From the NCBI RefSeq assembly GCF_032818155.1, contig NZ_CP102589.1, positions 3,334,001-3,398,000 on the forward strand: a stretch of 64,000 bases of DNA, written 5' to 3'. Shown piece after piece: positions 9,593 to 19,304 of the stretch; the stretch's first letter is position 1; each line of letters opens with the position of its first letter. A program made the translations under genes and the position numbers. The notes beneath the pieces are model-generated. The model was not told where the DNA came from, ran no database searches, and saw nothing but the letters and a program-made list of their open reading frames with translations. Origin of the DNA: Niallia taxi (GTDB lineage Bacteria; Bacillota; Bacilli; Bacillales; Cytobacillaceae).

Positions 9593-10807
9593 TTACTGCG
9601 GTGAACCGATAACGCGGCGTCCTCTTCTGACTAACCCATAATAAGAAATCAATGCCAAAAAGCTTGCGAGGAACATAATTGCTCCCATTGGAATAGCTGT
9701 TTGTTCTCCGGCAATTCCTACAAGCGGAGCCGAAATAGATCCAAGAATAAATGGCAGTAAGCCAAGTAATGCAGACGCACTTCCAGCAATATGCCCTTGA
9801 GTATCCATTGCCAATGAAAACGAAGTTGTCGAAATAATGCCGATGGATGATACAAAAAAGAAAATTGGAATAACAATTGCCAGTAATGGTGCTTGAAGCA
9901 AAAGTGCTATTAACAAAATGATTCCAGATATATTTGCGATGAATAAGCCTATCTGCAGAAATGTTTTTTCAGATAAAACATCTGCATACCTTCCAACTAA
10001 CTGGGAGCCAATCATCAAAGCAATCCCGTTCATCCCAAACAGCAAGCTGAATGTTGTTGGTGATACACCGTAAATATTTTGATAGACAAATGGTGTGCCA
10101 GAAACATATGCAAAGATACCTGCAACAATAAAACCTTGTGTGAGAGCATATCCTCTAAACTGGCGATCTTTCAAAAGTGAACCAAAGTTTTTCAGGATTT
10201 GCCCAATATTGCTTGGCACCCTCTTTTCAGGAGGAAGTGTTTCTGTAAGCCTTAAAGACACGATTAAGGACAGTACAACCCCAACACATGCAAGGACAAG
10301 AAATACGATATTCCAATTGCCAAAGCGCAGGATGGTGCTTCCGGCAACAGGTGCTAATATCGGGCCAAGATTATTAACAAGCATTAACAACGCAAAGAAT
10401 TTTGTCAGTTCTTTGCCACTGTAAACATCACGAACAATCGCTCTTGAGATAACAATACCGCCAGCAGCTGAAAAACCTTGGATAAAGCGTGCAGCAATAA
10501 AGAAATAAATGTTAGGGGCAAAGGAACAAATTACAGAGGCGATTAAGTAGACAATCAAAAATATAACTAAAGGTTTTCTCCTTCCAATCACATCACTCAT
10601 TGGACCAATTACAAGCTGACCTGCTCCTAATCCCAGCAGACATGTTGTCAAAGAAATTTGGACAAGTGACGCCGTTGTTCCATAATCCTCTACAATTGTC
10701 GGAAAGGATGGCAGATACATATCGATTGTAAGCGGGCCTAAAATGGCAAGTGAACCGAGCAAAAATGCTAAACGAAGCCTATTATTTTTTTTAAGTAAAT
10801 CGGGCAA
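9593..10807 (-). CDS. Bcr/CflA-family MFS multidrug exporter
   Basis: A 404-residue, 12-TM major facilitator of the DHA1 Bcr/CflA subfamily. The N-terminus has LGSLAILGPLTIDMYLPSFP (TM1 motif typical of Bcr/CflA), GQLVIGPMSDVIGRRKPL (motif A), and RFIQGFSAAGGIVISRAIVRD (motif in TM4-5). Expected to export drugs or sulfonamide-, bicyclomycin- or chloramphenicol-like compounds by proton antiport. The exact substrate cannot be told. It lies upstream of the MarR gene on the same strand but is separated by a terminator. Regulation by that MarR is possible but no shared operator was found in its 119-bp upstream gap. Confidence 0.88.
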   Translation of the reverse strand: MPDLLKKNNRLRLAFLLGSLAILGPLTIDMYLPSFPTIVEDYGTTASLVQISLTTCLLGLGAGQLVIGPMSDVIGRRKPLVIFLIVYLIASVICSFAPNIYFFIAARFIQGFSAAGGIVISRAIVRDVYSGKELTKFFALLMLVNNLGPILAPVAGSTILRFGNWNIVFLVLACVGVVLSLIVSLRLTETLPPEKRVPSNIGQILKNFGSLLKDRQFRGYALTQGFIVAGIFAYVSGTPFVYQNIYGVSPTTFSLLFGMNGIALMIGSQLVGRYADVLSEKTFLQIGLFIANISGIILLIALLLQAPLLAIVIPIFFFVSSIGIISTTSFSLAMDTQGHIAGSASALLGLLPFILGSISAPLVGIAGEQTAIPMGAIMFLASFLALISYYGLVRRGRRVIGSPQ

Positions 10808-10926
10808 AATCCTTCCACCTTCCTAGTCGTTTAAATAATTTATTAGTTTACTAGCTACTATCATAACTTGATATCCTCCCTTTGAATAGATAAATAAGAT
10901 ACTTTTATATAAAATATTTCCATAAG

Positions 10927-11949
10927 CTAAGCTTTTGGCATATTTCCTGTTAGTTCTGTTTCAGAAATATTTTCCCCTTCCACCCACTTTTTAAAATCCA
11001 CAAGAAGAGGCTCATCACTTCCGGCAAGACACGTCATAATGAAATGATCCTTAAAAGAATAGGAAAAGGTATGGAGCGTGCCAAAAAAGTTGTCATAATC
11101 AGTAAAAAACAACGGAGAGTTGTCTGCACGGAAATAATCAAATATCTCCTGCTGCTGCATATTAGGATAGTTCCATTCATCCAAATGCATTTGCCTTTTA
11201 AGTGAGCCCTCTATATAGGCACGGTTTTTGCATGACATTGCTTCCGTTAGAAAATGATTGGTACAGGCAAGTGAATCTTGCCCCAATCTGACCTTTACCT
11301 TTTCAGGACTCGTCTCCACAGCAACTTTATTCCCTAGTTTATCTCCAATTGAAAAATTATAGCAACTGGCATGAGGAATTCTTTCTAATAATCTTACAGC
11401 CTCCTCTACAGTGGCACATTGATCAAGCACCATTCTGCAGCTTATCCATGGGGAAACTCCTTTTGTGTATCCGTCATTACTGACAAAGTGAAAACCGATG
11501 GCAAGACCTTTTTCATTCATACCGTCATGTCTGCCAATTAGCTGCAAATTATATCCTGCTGATGCATAATAGTTTTTTGATTGAATTAATGAAAAAATCC
11601 CGTCATATAAAAGTGGAGAAAAATCGTAGTTTCTAGTATATACACCATTATGAATCCATGTCGTACAGCCCATTGCCTTTGTTTTCGGGACATCGTAACC
11701 ACTGAACAGTGCAGACGCTTCAGCTAGACTGACTTCCAGTTTATCCGCTAGACCATGCAGCTCCTCCAAAATGTATGGAGCAAGCTCCAAATAGATTGCT
11801 TCCATGTTTCGCATATCAATTTCAGGCTTTGTCACTTGTTTATAAATTTCCAAAGTTTTAGGATTCTTTTTTAAAAAAAGGCCATATTCCTGCCCAATAT
11901 CAAAAGAATTCTTTCTTAACTGCCAAATTTGAGCCTGTAATTTTGTCAT
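10927..11949 (-). CDS. C45-family Ntn-hydrolase (acyl-CoA:6-APA acyltransferase-like peptidase/amidase)
   Basis: 340 residues. The segment KAMGCTTWIHNG with Cys95 matches the autocatalytic G-C site of C45/AAT-type N-terminal-nucleophile hydrolases: cleavage before Cys95 would expose the catalytic cysteine. Downstream TRNYDFSP (about 106) and GMNEKGLAIGFHFVS (about 143) are family-typical. Relatives hydrolyse linear amide bonds, e.g. acyl-amino acids or penicillin-type acyl chains; substrate here is unknown. No signal peptide, so cytoplasmic. Start supported by AAAGGGGG. Stands alone between the exporter and a chemoreceptor. Confidence 0.8.
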   Translation of the reverse strand: MTKLQAQIWQLRKNSFDIGQEYGLFLKKNPKTLEIYKQVTKPEIDMRNMEAIYLELAPYILEELHGLADKLEVSLAEASALFSGYDVPKTKAMGCTTWIHNGVYTRNYDFSPLLYDGIFSLIQSKNYYASAGYNLQLIGRHDGMNEKGLAIGFHFVSNDGYTKGVSPWISCRMVLDQCATVEEAVRLLERIPHASCYNFSIGDKLGNKVAVETSPEKVKVRLGQDSLACTNHFLTEAMSCKNRAYIEGSLKRQMHLDEWNYPNMQQQEIFDYFRADNSPLFFTDYDNFFGTLHTFSYSFKDHFIMTCLAGSDEPLLVDFKKWVEGENISETELTGNMPKA

Positions 11950-12090
11950 TTGTATATCCCCCTTTAATTTAATTGCTTTATATAATTAAATTTATAACAA
12001 AAAGCTTTATCAGACCTGTCAATTATTGCTCCTTTAAAACAGATTAATTTTGAGCTATCGCTTACGTAGAGAAACATAATGTGGAAATAA

Positions 12091-12125
12091 AAAAAGGCAA
12101 AGAGATATCTCTCTTTGCCTTTTTT
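12091..12125. terminator. Terminator downstream of the chemoreceptor gene
   Basis: AAAAAGGCAAAGAGA-TATC-TCTCTTTGCCTTTTT, a 15-bp stem with a tetraloop and flanking A/T runs, 15 bp past the MCP stop. Confidence 0.88.
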
Positions 12126-12139
12126 AGGAAATCTCTATA

Positions 12140-13852
12140 TTACACTTTAAATTTACGAATAAGTTCTTGCAGACTTTCGGCAAGATTCGCAAGAGAGGAG
12201 GACGATGCTGCGATCTCTTCCATTGATGCCACTTGTTCTTCTGTTGCCGCAGACACATTTTCTGTATTTGCTGCCGCTTCTCCTGCCATGCTATTAACTT
12301 CCATGACAGATACATTAATCACATCTGTATTATCCTTCAGTTCCTTCAGTGAAACAAAAACTTCTTCAAATAATTTTACTAGGTCATTAATAGATACTTC
12401 AATTTCCCCAAAGGAATTCCCTGCATTTTGCACGATATTTAAACCTAAGTCTACTTCATTTTTCGCAGTGGACATTGATTGAATGGTGGTTTTCGTATCC
12501 ACTTGGATTTGGCTGATAAGGCTTGTTATTTGTTCTGCGGATTGGGACGATTGCTCTGCAAGCTTTCTTACTTCATCAGCAACAACAGCGAATCCTTTTC
12601 CTTGTTCTCCTGCTCTTGCCGCCTCAATTGCTGCATTAAGGGCCAATAGATTAGTTTGTGATGAAATGTCCGTTATTGCCTTCGTAATTTCACCGATTTC
12701 CTTAATACGGCCTTCTAATGTATTTATCGACACGGAAAGATTACCAACATTTGTATTAATAGAATTCATCTGTGTAGTAACTTCCTCAATATTTCGCAGA
12801 CCTTTTTTGGAAGCTTCTGCTGTATTTTCAGCTGTTGCTGCTACTTTCTCTGCGTTTGCTGAAATTCTCTCTGTGCTTCCAGTTACATTATTAATTCCTT
12901 CAGAGCTCGATGCCATTAACGTCATTTGATTTTCTGAGCTTGCTGCAAGCTCCTGGATCGTTTCAGAAATATGCTCGCTTGCTTTGCTGCTTTCCTCAGA
13001 GCTTGCACTTAACTGCTCTGATGAGGAAGCAAGTGCTTGAGATGTTTCGCCGATTGTTTCGACAAGCTCTTTAATTCCATCAGCCATACTATTGAAACTG
13101 ACAGAAAGTGAGCCTATTTCATCCTTAGATTGATAATCCACTCTTTCGGAGAAATCACCATTTTCGCCTTTTTCCATTAGATTTTTTAGCTTCTTAATAG
13201 GATTTGCAATTGTTCTCGAAATATAAAAACCAAATAGTACCGACAACAATAAGAACACTGCAATGATGCTTACTGAAATCACTAAGGTTGTCTTATAATT
13301 ATCTTTATTTTCCTGAGCGATTTTACTTGCCTGATCCTCATTAGCTTGCTGTAATGATACAAGCAGGTCAGTCATTTCTTCCCGTTTTGTGATAACTTCT
13401 TGGGAATAAAGACGATATGCTTCCGCATTTTTGTTTTCCAATGCTAAGTCAAGTGCCTCACCTGTCGTGTCGCTAATATCAGTCAGTGATTGTTTATACT
13501 TATCAAGTGCTGATTTTTCATCTGCTGACAAATCAAGCTGCTCTAATTTGCTTACATATTCATTTATTTCATCTGCTTCTTTATTATACAACTCAATTAG
13601 CTGTTCGTTTCTTGAATCATCCTCATTTAACATCAGCTCCAGAACAAAACGGTCTGTCGCTTGATCATCACTTACAATTTTAGATACCCAAGTGTTAGGA
13701 ATCAAACGATCGTTATACATCGCATCTGATCCTTCAGCCATTTTTTTCATGCCGTTGATAGCATAGAAACCGACTGTAATTAATGATATGGCACTAAATA
13801 TAATAATCATTAATATTTTTATTGAAATTTTACTGTTTTTTACTAATTTCAT
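12140..13852 (-). CDS. Methyl-accepting chemotaxis protein
   Basis: 570 residues from the ATG at 13852, which follows GAGGAGAGAAGG; an upstream in-frame ATG at 13903 has no site and would place charged residues before TM1. Topology: TM1 (about 10-30), an about 150-residue extracytoplasmic helical 4HB-type sensor, TM2 (about 190-210), HAMP (about 212-265), then a long coiled-coil signalling domain with the hairpin tip [20 protein letters not shown] and [19 protein letters not shown]. It would signal to CheA/CheW. Ligand unknown. Single gene. Confidence 0.95.
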   Translation of the reverse strand: MKLVKNSKISIKILMIIIFSAISLITVGFYAINGMKKMAEGSDAMYNDRLIPNTWVSKIVSDDQATDRFVLELMLNEDDSRNEQLIELYNKEADEINEYVSKLEQLDLSADEKSALDKYKQSLTDISDTTGEALDLALENKNAEAYRLYSQEVITKREEMTDLLVSLQQANEDQASKIAQENKDNYKTTLVISVSIIAVFLLLSVLFGFYISRTIANPIKKLKNLMEKGENGDFSERVDYQSKDEIGSLSVSFNSMADGIKELVETIGETSQALASSSEQLSASSEESSKASEHISETIQELAASSENQMTLMASSSEGINNVTGSTERISANAEKVAATAENTAEASKKGLRNIEEVTTQMNSINTNVGNLSVSINTLEGRIKEIGEITKAITDISSQTNLLALNAAIEAARAGEQGKGFAVVADEVRKLAEQSSQSAEQITSLISQIQVDTKTTIQSMSTAKNEVDLGLNIVQNAGNSFGEIEVSINDLVKLFEEVFVSLKELKDNTDVINVSVMEVNSMAGEAAANTENVSAATEEQVASMEEIAASSSSLANLAESLQELIRKFKV

Positions 13853-14096
13853 GCCTTCTCTCCTCATTTTATATTTATTTCCCCTACTTTTTTTATCGTC
13901 CATCTCACAATGAATGATTAGCTTTTTTCATAAACTAATATCCTTGCATTTTTTCAATAGAGTAGATATAATATTACATTAAATTTCGAGTTTCAAGATT
14001 GGAAATAACTTGAAAAATGGTTTACAATGGCTAATATAGGGAATTATTCATTGATGTGGAATAATCGTCTACTAGACTATTTAAAGGGGTGGGCAT

Positions 14097-15065
14097 ATGA
14101 AACAATTGAATTGGGCTATTCTTGGACCTGGGTCCATTGCCGCTGATTTTGCGAAGGCGTTAAATGATATTCATGGAAGCATATATGCAGTTGGTTCACG
14201 CACATTAGAAAAAGCGGAACAATTTGCAGAGCAATTTAATATTCAAAAGGCTTATGGCAATTATGATGAAATGCTCCAAGACGACAGCATCGATGTTGTC
14301 TATATTGCAACACCACACTCTAACCATTATGAATACATCATGAAAAGTCTTGAGAATAATAAACACGTTTTTTGTGAGAAAGCAATTACTGTCAGTTCTG
14401 AACAGCTTCTCGATGCTGTTAAGCTGGCACAAGAAAAACAGCTTGTATTAGCAGAAGCAATGACTATTTACCATATGCCTTTGTATAAAAAGCTGCGTGA
14501 AATAGTATCCTCTGGAAAAATCGGCAAATTAAAAATGGTAAATGTATTATTTGGCAGTTCAAAAGAGGATGATCCAACAAATCGTTATTTCAATATGGAA
14601 CTTGCAGGTGGAGCATTGTTGGATATTGGTACATATGCTCTTTCTTTCGCCAGATCCTTCCTTACCTCACAGCCTGATGAGATATTGACAACAGTCAAAA
14701 AGTATACAACTGGTGTTGATGAGCAATCAGGAATCATATTGAAAAACAAGGATGAGGAAATGGCTGTCGTTACACTTGCAATGAGAGCAAGAACACAAAA
14801 GCTTGGCATTATTGCCGGAGATAATGGTCATATTATCGTTCCCGATTTCCCAAGAGCAAATATTGCCACCATCCATTACTTAGATGGCACACAAGAAACT
14901 GTTGAAGCAGGAGAAACCGCTAAGGCCCTTCATTATGAAATTGAAGATATAGAGAGGTTTATTGCAGATCAAGATCAGGCATCCACACTTCCATTAAGTA
15001 TTGACGTGATGGAAATCATGACAGATGTCCGAAAACAATGGGGTATAAGCTACCCGTTTGAATAA
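14097..15065 (+). CDS. Gfo/Idh/MocA-family NAD(P)-dependent oxidoreductase
   Basis: 322 residues. The N-terminal Rossmann fold has WAILGPGSIAADFAKAL, followed by VYIATPHSNHYEY and the FCEKA motif (usually EKP in this family; here EKA near residue 95), then the C-terminal alpha/beta dimerisation domain with GGALLDIGTYALSFA. Expected to oxidise or reduce a sugar, cyclitol or dihydrodiol; the substrate is not readable. AAGGGGTGGG precedes the ATG. It is monocistronic, ending at a strong terminator, with no sugar transporter beside it. Confidence 0.85.
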   Translation: MKQLNWAILGPGSIAADFAKALNDIHGSIYAVGSRTLEKAEQFAEQFNIQKAYGNYDEMLQDDSIDVVYIATPHSNHYEYIMKSLENNKHVFCEKAITVSSEQLLDAVKLAQEKQLVLAEAMTIYHMPLYKKLREIVSSGKIGKLKMVNVLFGSSKEDDPTNRYFNMELAGGALLDIGTYALSFARSFLTSQPDEILTTVKKYTTGVDEQSGIILKNKDEEMAVVTLAMRARTQKLGIIAGDNGHIIVPDFPRANIATIHYLDGTQETVEAGETAKALHYEIEDIERFIADQDQASTLPLSIDVMEIMTDVRKQWGISYPFE

Positions 15066-15071
15066 GAAAAG

Positions 15072-15104
15072 GCATGCAGCTAAACATTGCTGCATGCTTT
15101 TTTT
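15072..15104 (+). terminator. Terminator of the Gfo/Idh gene
   Basis: GCATGCAGC / GCTGCATGC, 9-bp stem with 8-nt loop and seven T residues, directly after the stop codon. Confidence 0.9.
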
Positions 15105-15918
15105 ATAGCGGTGCTGTCTGTCGTTTTTGACCTACATAATAGACCATTTCCTTATAGCCAATTTGCTTAAGCTTTTTTTGTACTTCAAACAAATCATCCC
15201 CTATCCGTTCTGGGGTGTGGGAATCTGAGCCGAATGTTATATCGACATTATAATAAAAAGCCCGCTCAAGCATATCGTCAGAGGGATACCAGCCGCCAAC
15301 TGCTTTCATTTTCCCGGAGGTATTCACTTCGATGGAGACACCTGACTCGCCGATTATTTTAAGGGTTTCATCAATGATTGGTGTTTGAATATCAGAAAAG
15401 GCCGGATAATACCCTTTCATTGCATCAATATGTCCTAATATTTGAAAAACGCCGCTTTTTGCTGATTCCTGAATTAATTGATAGTAATCCTCTTTTTCTT
15501 TAATTCGCTGTGCCTCTGTTAGCATATCCCATCTGCTCTTATCAAATATGCTTTTTTTGTTCACATAGTGGACAGACCCAATGATATAGTCAAAGGGATA
15601 TTTCTCGTACTCTCTTGTATATAAATGAAGATGGTGTGGATAAAAATCACTTTCGACTCCTAACAGAACCTCAATTTTCCCTTTATAAGCTTCCTTTAGC
15701 CTTAACACTTCCTCCACATAATGCACAAACTCACTCTTTGCCATGGAATAGCGGGGAAATGGCCTGTCATCCTCATGGAAAAACAAAGGTGAATGATCTG
15801 AGATACCAATATAATGAAGCCCTTTGTCGATGCCTGACTTAATGTATTCTTCCATTTTTCCGATTGCATGACCACATCTGTCATGATGTGTATGCAAATC
15901 AAACAAGATGCTTTTCAT
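15103..15918 (-). CDS. PHP-domain histidinol-phosphatase (HisK/HisJ type)
   Basis: 271 residues of the PHP phosphoesterase superfamily. Metal-binding motifs are visible: DLHTHHDRCGHA at the N-terminus, GISDHSPLF near residue 40, VESDFYP near 95, ILGHIDAM near 160 and FGSDSHTP near 235. This set matches the Bacillus HisJ/HisK histidinol-phosphatase family, which converts L-histidinol phosphate to histidinol. No his genes are adjacent, so the biosynthetic role rests on family assignment alone; a different phosphoester substrate is possible. Confidence 0.82.
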   Translation of the reverse strand: MKSILFDLHTHHDRCGHAIGKMEEYIKSGIDKGLHYIGISDHSPLFFHEDDRPFPRYSMAKSEFVHYVEEVLRLKEAYKGKIEVLLGVESDFYPHHLHLYTREYEKYPFDYIIGSVHYVNKKSIFDKSRWDMLTEAQRIKEKEDYYQLIQESAKSGVFQILGHIDAMKGYYPAFSDIQTPIIDETLKIIGESGVSIEVNTSGKMKAVGGWYPSDDMLERAFYYNVDITFGSDSHTPERIGDDLFEVQKKLKQIGYKEMVYYVGQKRQTAPL

Positions 15919-16002
15919 ATGCCACTCCTCTTTGTTAACTCTATTTTAAAATAAGTATATACGAACATGTTTCCTACTGTCATGCGAGGCGGATTGGAAT
16001 AC

Positions 16003-16031
16003 AAAAAAGACATGGAGAAATCCTCCATGCC
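16003..16031 (-). terminator. Terminator of the treA-EIIA transcript
   Basis: Minus strand: GGCATGGAG-GATTT-CTCCATGTC followed by TTTTTT, located 8 bp after the EIIA stop. Confidence 0.85.
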
Positions 16032-16038
16032 CTCATAT

Positions 16039-16506
16039 TCAAACAATTTTTATTTCGTTGTTTTCAATTACTACTTTTTCGTTTTCTTTTAAGTTTGTGA
16101 AGATGATTGGTGTAATGATGGAAGGAACTTTGCCTTTAATTGCTTCAAAATCAATATCCATCAGCTTTTGGCCTTGTTTCACCTTTTGTCCATCTTCTAC
16201 ATGTGATGTAAAGCCTTCTCCCTTTAACGTAACAGTATCTAATCCAACATGAATTAGGATTTCTCTTCCGTTATTGTCCATTAAGCTTATTGCATGTTTT
16301 GTTGGGAATATATTGACAACCTGTCCATCAACTGGTGATATTAGCGTACCATTTGTTGGATCTATTGCTGCACCGTCGCCCATCATTTTTTGCGAAAAGA
16401 CTGGATCTGGCACTTCCTCAATAGGAAGGAGCTTCCCTTCTAATGGCAGGATAAACTTACTTTCCTCAGAATTTGATTGATTTTTCTTGAACAAGTTTTT
16501 AAACAT
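16039..16506 (-). CDS. PTS glucose-family EIIA component (Crr-like)
   Basis: 155 residues forming a stand-alone EIIA-Glc domain (PTS_EIIA_1). His71 (FPTKHAISL) and phospho-accepting His86 (ILIHVGLDTV) are in place, along with SPVDGQVV. It accepts phosphate from HPr and passes it to an EIIB of the glucose/trehalose/sucrose family. It lies 26 bp behind the phosphotrehalase gene and shares its promoter, so it most likely serves a trehalose EIIBC permease lacking its own IIA domain. That permease (TreP) is not in the window. Confidence 0.9.
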   Translation of the reverse strand: MFKNLFKKNQSNSEESKFILPLEGKLLPIEEVPDPVFSQKMMGDGAAIDPTNGTLISPVDGQVVNIFPTKHAISLMDNNGREILIHVGLDTVTLKGEGFTSHVEDGQKVKQGQKLMDIDFEAIKGKVPSIITPIIFTNLKENEKVVIENNEIKIV

Positions 16507-16532
16507 CGTGGCACCTCCATGTTTTACGTAGC

Positions 16533-18206
16533 TTATTTTTGCAAGTGAAATACAATTGATTCGTATGGACGCAATTCTATTTTCTGCAAATCCGTTTTTG
16601 AGTCAGAGTAGTTTGATATCAGTATGCTTGTGGAATAACCATCAACATCTAAATGTGCTGGTAGCTCAAATTTACATGGTGTTTCATAAAAGTTGTTGAT
16701 TACAATCAGCTTTTCTGCACCAACTGAACGTACATATGCAAAGATTTGAGGATCCTCTGGAAGCAATAGCTCATAATTGCCGTTTGTGATAATATCATAC
16801 TCTTTTCTCAAGGATATTAACTTTTGATAATGATAGAAAATCGAATCTGAATCCTTTAAGGCAGCTTCTGCATTTATTTCTTGATAGTTTCTCGCTGTAT
16901 TGATCCATGGTGTGCCTGATGTGAAGCCTGCATTTGCCTCTTTGTTCCATTGTACAGGAGTTCTTGAGTTATCACGAGATTTTCGCCTTAAGATTTCTAA
17001 TATTTCCTCTTCTGTTTTTCCCGTTTGTTTTAAAATTTGAAACATATTAATTGATTCAACATCACGGTATTCTTCAATAGAATCAAATTTAGGATCTGTC
17101 ATGCCAAATTCTTCACCCTGATAAATATATGGAGTACCTTGCATCATGTGAATAACTGTTGCTAGCATTTTTGCTGATTCCTTATGGTATTCCTTATCAT
17201 TTCCATATCTTGAAACAACCCGCGGCTGGTCATGGTTACACCAAAACAGAGCATTCCAACCTCCGCCAGTATTCATGCCAGTTTGCCAATTTGATAATAT
17301 TTCCTTTAAGGAAAAGAAATCCATCTCACCTAACGCCCACTTTTCACCGTTTGGATAATCAACCTTTAAATGGTGAAAGTTAAAAGTCATGCTAAGCTCT
17401 TCTCTTTCTGGATTTGTATACTGAATGCAATGCTCCAATGTTGTTGAAGACATTTCTCCAACTGTCAGGGAATCATATTTGGAGAATACTTCCTTATTCA
17501 TTTCATGAATATATTCATGGACTTTTGGTCCGTCTGTATAATATTTTCTTCCATCACCAACAAAGTCATCAGGGAACTGTTGATTTTTTGAAATTAAGTT
17601 AATGACATCAAGTCTGAAGCCATCAATCCCTTTTTCGAACCAAAAATTCATCATATTGTAAACTTTTTGGCGCAGCTCTTCATTCTCCCAGTTTAAATCA
17701 GCCTGTGTGACATCAAATAAATGAAGATAGTACTGGCCTGTTTTATCATCATATTGCCATGCATTGCCACCGAATTTTGATTGCCAATTATTCGGTTCTC
17801 TTCCATCTTCCTTGCCATCTTTCCAAATATAATAGTTTCTGTATGGATTATCTTTGGATGATGCTGCTTGTTTGAACCATTCATGTTCTGTAGATGTATG
17901 GTTGACGACAATATCCATAATGACTTTAATCCCTTTTTTATGGGCTTCACCTAATAAGTGATCAAAGTCGTCCATTGTACCGTATTCAGGATGAATGGAG
18001 AAATAATCACTAATATCATAGCCATTATCCTTTTGTGGAGAAGCATAAATTGGTGTAAGCCAAATAACATCTACACCAAGCTTATTTAAATAATCCAGTT
18101 TTTCGACAATCCCTTGAATATCACCAACACCGCTACCAGTAGTATCATTAAAGCTTTTTGGATAAATTTGATATACTACTGCCTTTTCCCACCATGTTTT
18201 ATTCAT
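16533..18206 (-). CDS. treA: Phosphotrehalase (trehalose-6-phosphate hydrolase)
   Basis: 557 residues, GH13 family. Splits trehalose-6-phosphate imported by the PTS into glucose and glucose-6-phosphate in the cytoplasm. GH13 landmarks: MDIVVNHTS (about 97-105), DGFRLDVIN with nucleophile Asp200, VGEMSS with acid/base Glu251, and WCNHDQPR with Asp326. The segment MTFNFHHLKVDYPNGEKW is characteristic of TreA/TreC rather than oligo-1,6-glucosidases. The promoter carries two TGTATATACA palindromes identical in core to TreR operators. No treR or treP gene is nearby. EIIA follows in the same transcript. Oligo-1,6-glucosidase is a less likely alternative. Confidence 0.92.
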   Translation of the reverse strand: MNKTWWEKAVVYQIYPKSFNDTTGSGVGDIQGIVEKLDYLNKLGVDVIWLTPIYASPQKDNGYDISDYFSIHPEYGTMDDFDHLLGEAHKKGIKVIMDIVVNHTSTEHEWFKQAASSKDNPYRNYYIWKDGKEDGREPNNWQSKFGGNAWQYDDKTGQYYLHLFDVTQADLNWENEELRQKVYNMMNFWFEKGIDGFRLDVINLISKNQQFPDDFVGDGRKYYTDGPKVHEYIHEMNKEVFSKYDSLTVGEMSSTTLEHCIQYTNPEREELSMTFNFHHLKVDYPNGEKWALGEMDFFSLKEILSNWQTGMNTGGGWNALFWCNHDQPRVVSRYGNDKEYHKESAKMLATVIHMMQGTPYIYQGEEFGMTDPKFDSIEEYRDVESINMFQILKQTGKTEEEILEILRRKSRDNSRTPVQWNKEANAGFTSGTPWINTARNYQEINAEAALKDSDSIFYHYQKLISLRKEYDIITNGNYELLLPEDPQIFAYVRSVGAEKLIVINNFYETPCKFELPAHLDVDGYSTSILISNYSDSKTDLQKIELRPYESIVFHLQK

Positions 18207-18238
18207 CTATAAACACCGCCATTATTTACGTTATGAAT

Positions 18239-18252
18239 CCTGTATATACAGG
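18239..18252. promoter_or_regulatory. TreR-type operator 1
   Basis: Perfect 14-bp palindrome CCTGTATATACAGG in the treA leader. Its centre is 31 bp from operator 2, about three helical turns, allowing repressor binding on one face of the DNA. The core matches the TGTATATACA tre operator of B. subtilis. Confidence 0.8.
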
Positions 18253-18262
18253 TTATACTTTA

Positions 18263-18290
18263 ATGATAACATGTATATACATGTTGTCAA
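18263..18290 (-). promoter_or_regulatory. treA sigma-A promoter with TreR operator 2 in its spacer
   Basis: Minus strand: -35 TTGACA (18285-18290), 16-bp spacer, -10 TATCAT (18263-18268). A perfect 18-bp palindrome AACATGTATATACATGTT (18268-18285) fills the spacer, so bound repressor blocks polymerase. Confidence 0.8.
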
Positions 18291-18297
18291 TTAAAAA

Positions 18298-18312
18298 ATA
18301 ATGCGTTTTCAT
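18298..18312 (-). promoter_or_regulatory. Candidate cre (CcpA) site upstream of the treA promoter
   Basis: Minus strand ATGAAAACGCATTAT matches the consensus WTGNAANCGNWNNCW at all but one defined position, 8 bp upstream of the -35 box. Confidence 0.5.
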
Positions 18313-18334
18313 TTTCGTTTTCCATTGACAAAGC

Positions 18335-18378
18335 AAAAAAGCTTATTGTGATTAGGTTTCACAATAAGCTTTTTTTTT
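18335..18378. terminator. Terminator of the iol operon
   Basis: AAGCTTATTGTG / CACAATAAGCTT, 12-bp stem with a 9-nt loop and T-runs on both sides; 20 bp after the iolJ stop. Confidence 0.88.
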
Positions 18379-18398
18379 CATCCAATATTTACTTGTCG

Positions 18399-19268
18399 TT
18401 ATGCTTCAAGCTTCACCGCTTTTCGGCTTGTTCCGAAGTCTTGGATTTTGTTTTTCACTGTTGCTATAATCGCTGCTTGACCTGGTGCAAGAATTGTTCT
18501 GGCATCATATACCTTATCATCCTGTATAAGACTTTGACGCACAGCCTGAGCCCAAGCTTGCAGACATTCTGTGTTTACGTTGATTTTAGCATGACCTAGT
18601 TCAATTGATTTTTGGATTTGGTGCAGCGGGATACCGGATCCACCGTGCAGAACTAACGGTACATTCGTAATTCTGGAAATATGCTCCATCTCCTTAAAAC
18701 CAAGGACTGGCTCTCCTTTATACGGTCCGTGAACAGATCCTAATGCTGCTGCGAGCGCGTCAATCCCTGTTTCATTGACTAACTGCAAGCACTCATCTGG
18801 ATCCGCATAAGAAATCCCTCCGATTAATCCATCCTCATTGCCGCCGACTGTTCCTACCTCTGCTTCAACGGAAACACCGAAGTTTCTCGCATATTCGACG
18901 ACTTCTTTTGTCATTCTAATATTTTCTGCTATAGGTGAATGGGAGCCGTCAATCATAACAGAGCTAAATCCCGCATCTATCGCCTGCTTGCATCTTGCCA
19001 CACTATTGCCGTGATCTAAATGGAGGGCTACAGGTACTGTAATTTCCAGTTCTTCCACTAATGCAGACACACCTGCTGCAATTATTTTAAAGCCTCCCAA
19101 ATAATCTACTAATCTATCGGAAGCGGCAACAATGACAGGTGCTTGCTCATCTTGTGCTGCCTGCAATATTGCTTGAACCCACTGAAAGCTGTTCATATTG
19201 TATTGACCGACAGCATACTTTTCTTCCTTCGCTTTTCTCAACATATCATGCATCGAAACAATCGCCAT
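18399..19268 (-). CDS. iolJ: 6-phospho-5-dehydro-2-deoxy-D-gluconate aldolase
   Basis: 289 residues of the class II fructose-bisphosphate aldolase family. Zinc-binding motifs LHLDHGNS (about residue 83), MIDGSHSPI (about 104), GSVHGPY (about 180) and VLHGGSGIP (about 207) are present. Cleaves 2-deoxy-5-keto-D-gluconate-6-phosphate to DHAP and malonate semialdehyde, the last carbon-splitting step of inositol breakdown. Last gene of iolABCDE-T-GHIJ, which separates it from glycolytic FbaA; a terminator follows. Confidence 0.93.
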   Translation of the reverse strand: MAIVSMHDMLRKAKEEKYAVGQYNMNSFQWVQAILQAAQDEQAPVIVAASDRLVDYLGGFKIIAAGVSALVEELEITVPVALHLDHGNSVARCKQAIDAGFSSVMIDGSHSPIAENIRMTKEVVEYARNFGVSVEAEVGTVGGNEDGLIGGISYADPDECLQLVNETGIDALAAALGSVHGPYKGEPVLGFKEMEHISRITNVPLVLHGGSGIPLHQIQKSIELGHAKINVNTECLQAWAQAVRQSLIQDDKVYDARTILAPGQAAIIATVKNKIQDFGTSRKAVKLEA

Positions 19269-19304
19269 TGCTACACCTCCATTCTCCTTTTTACATAATA
19301 ATTT

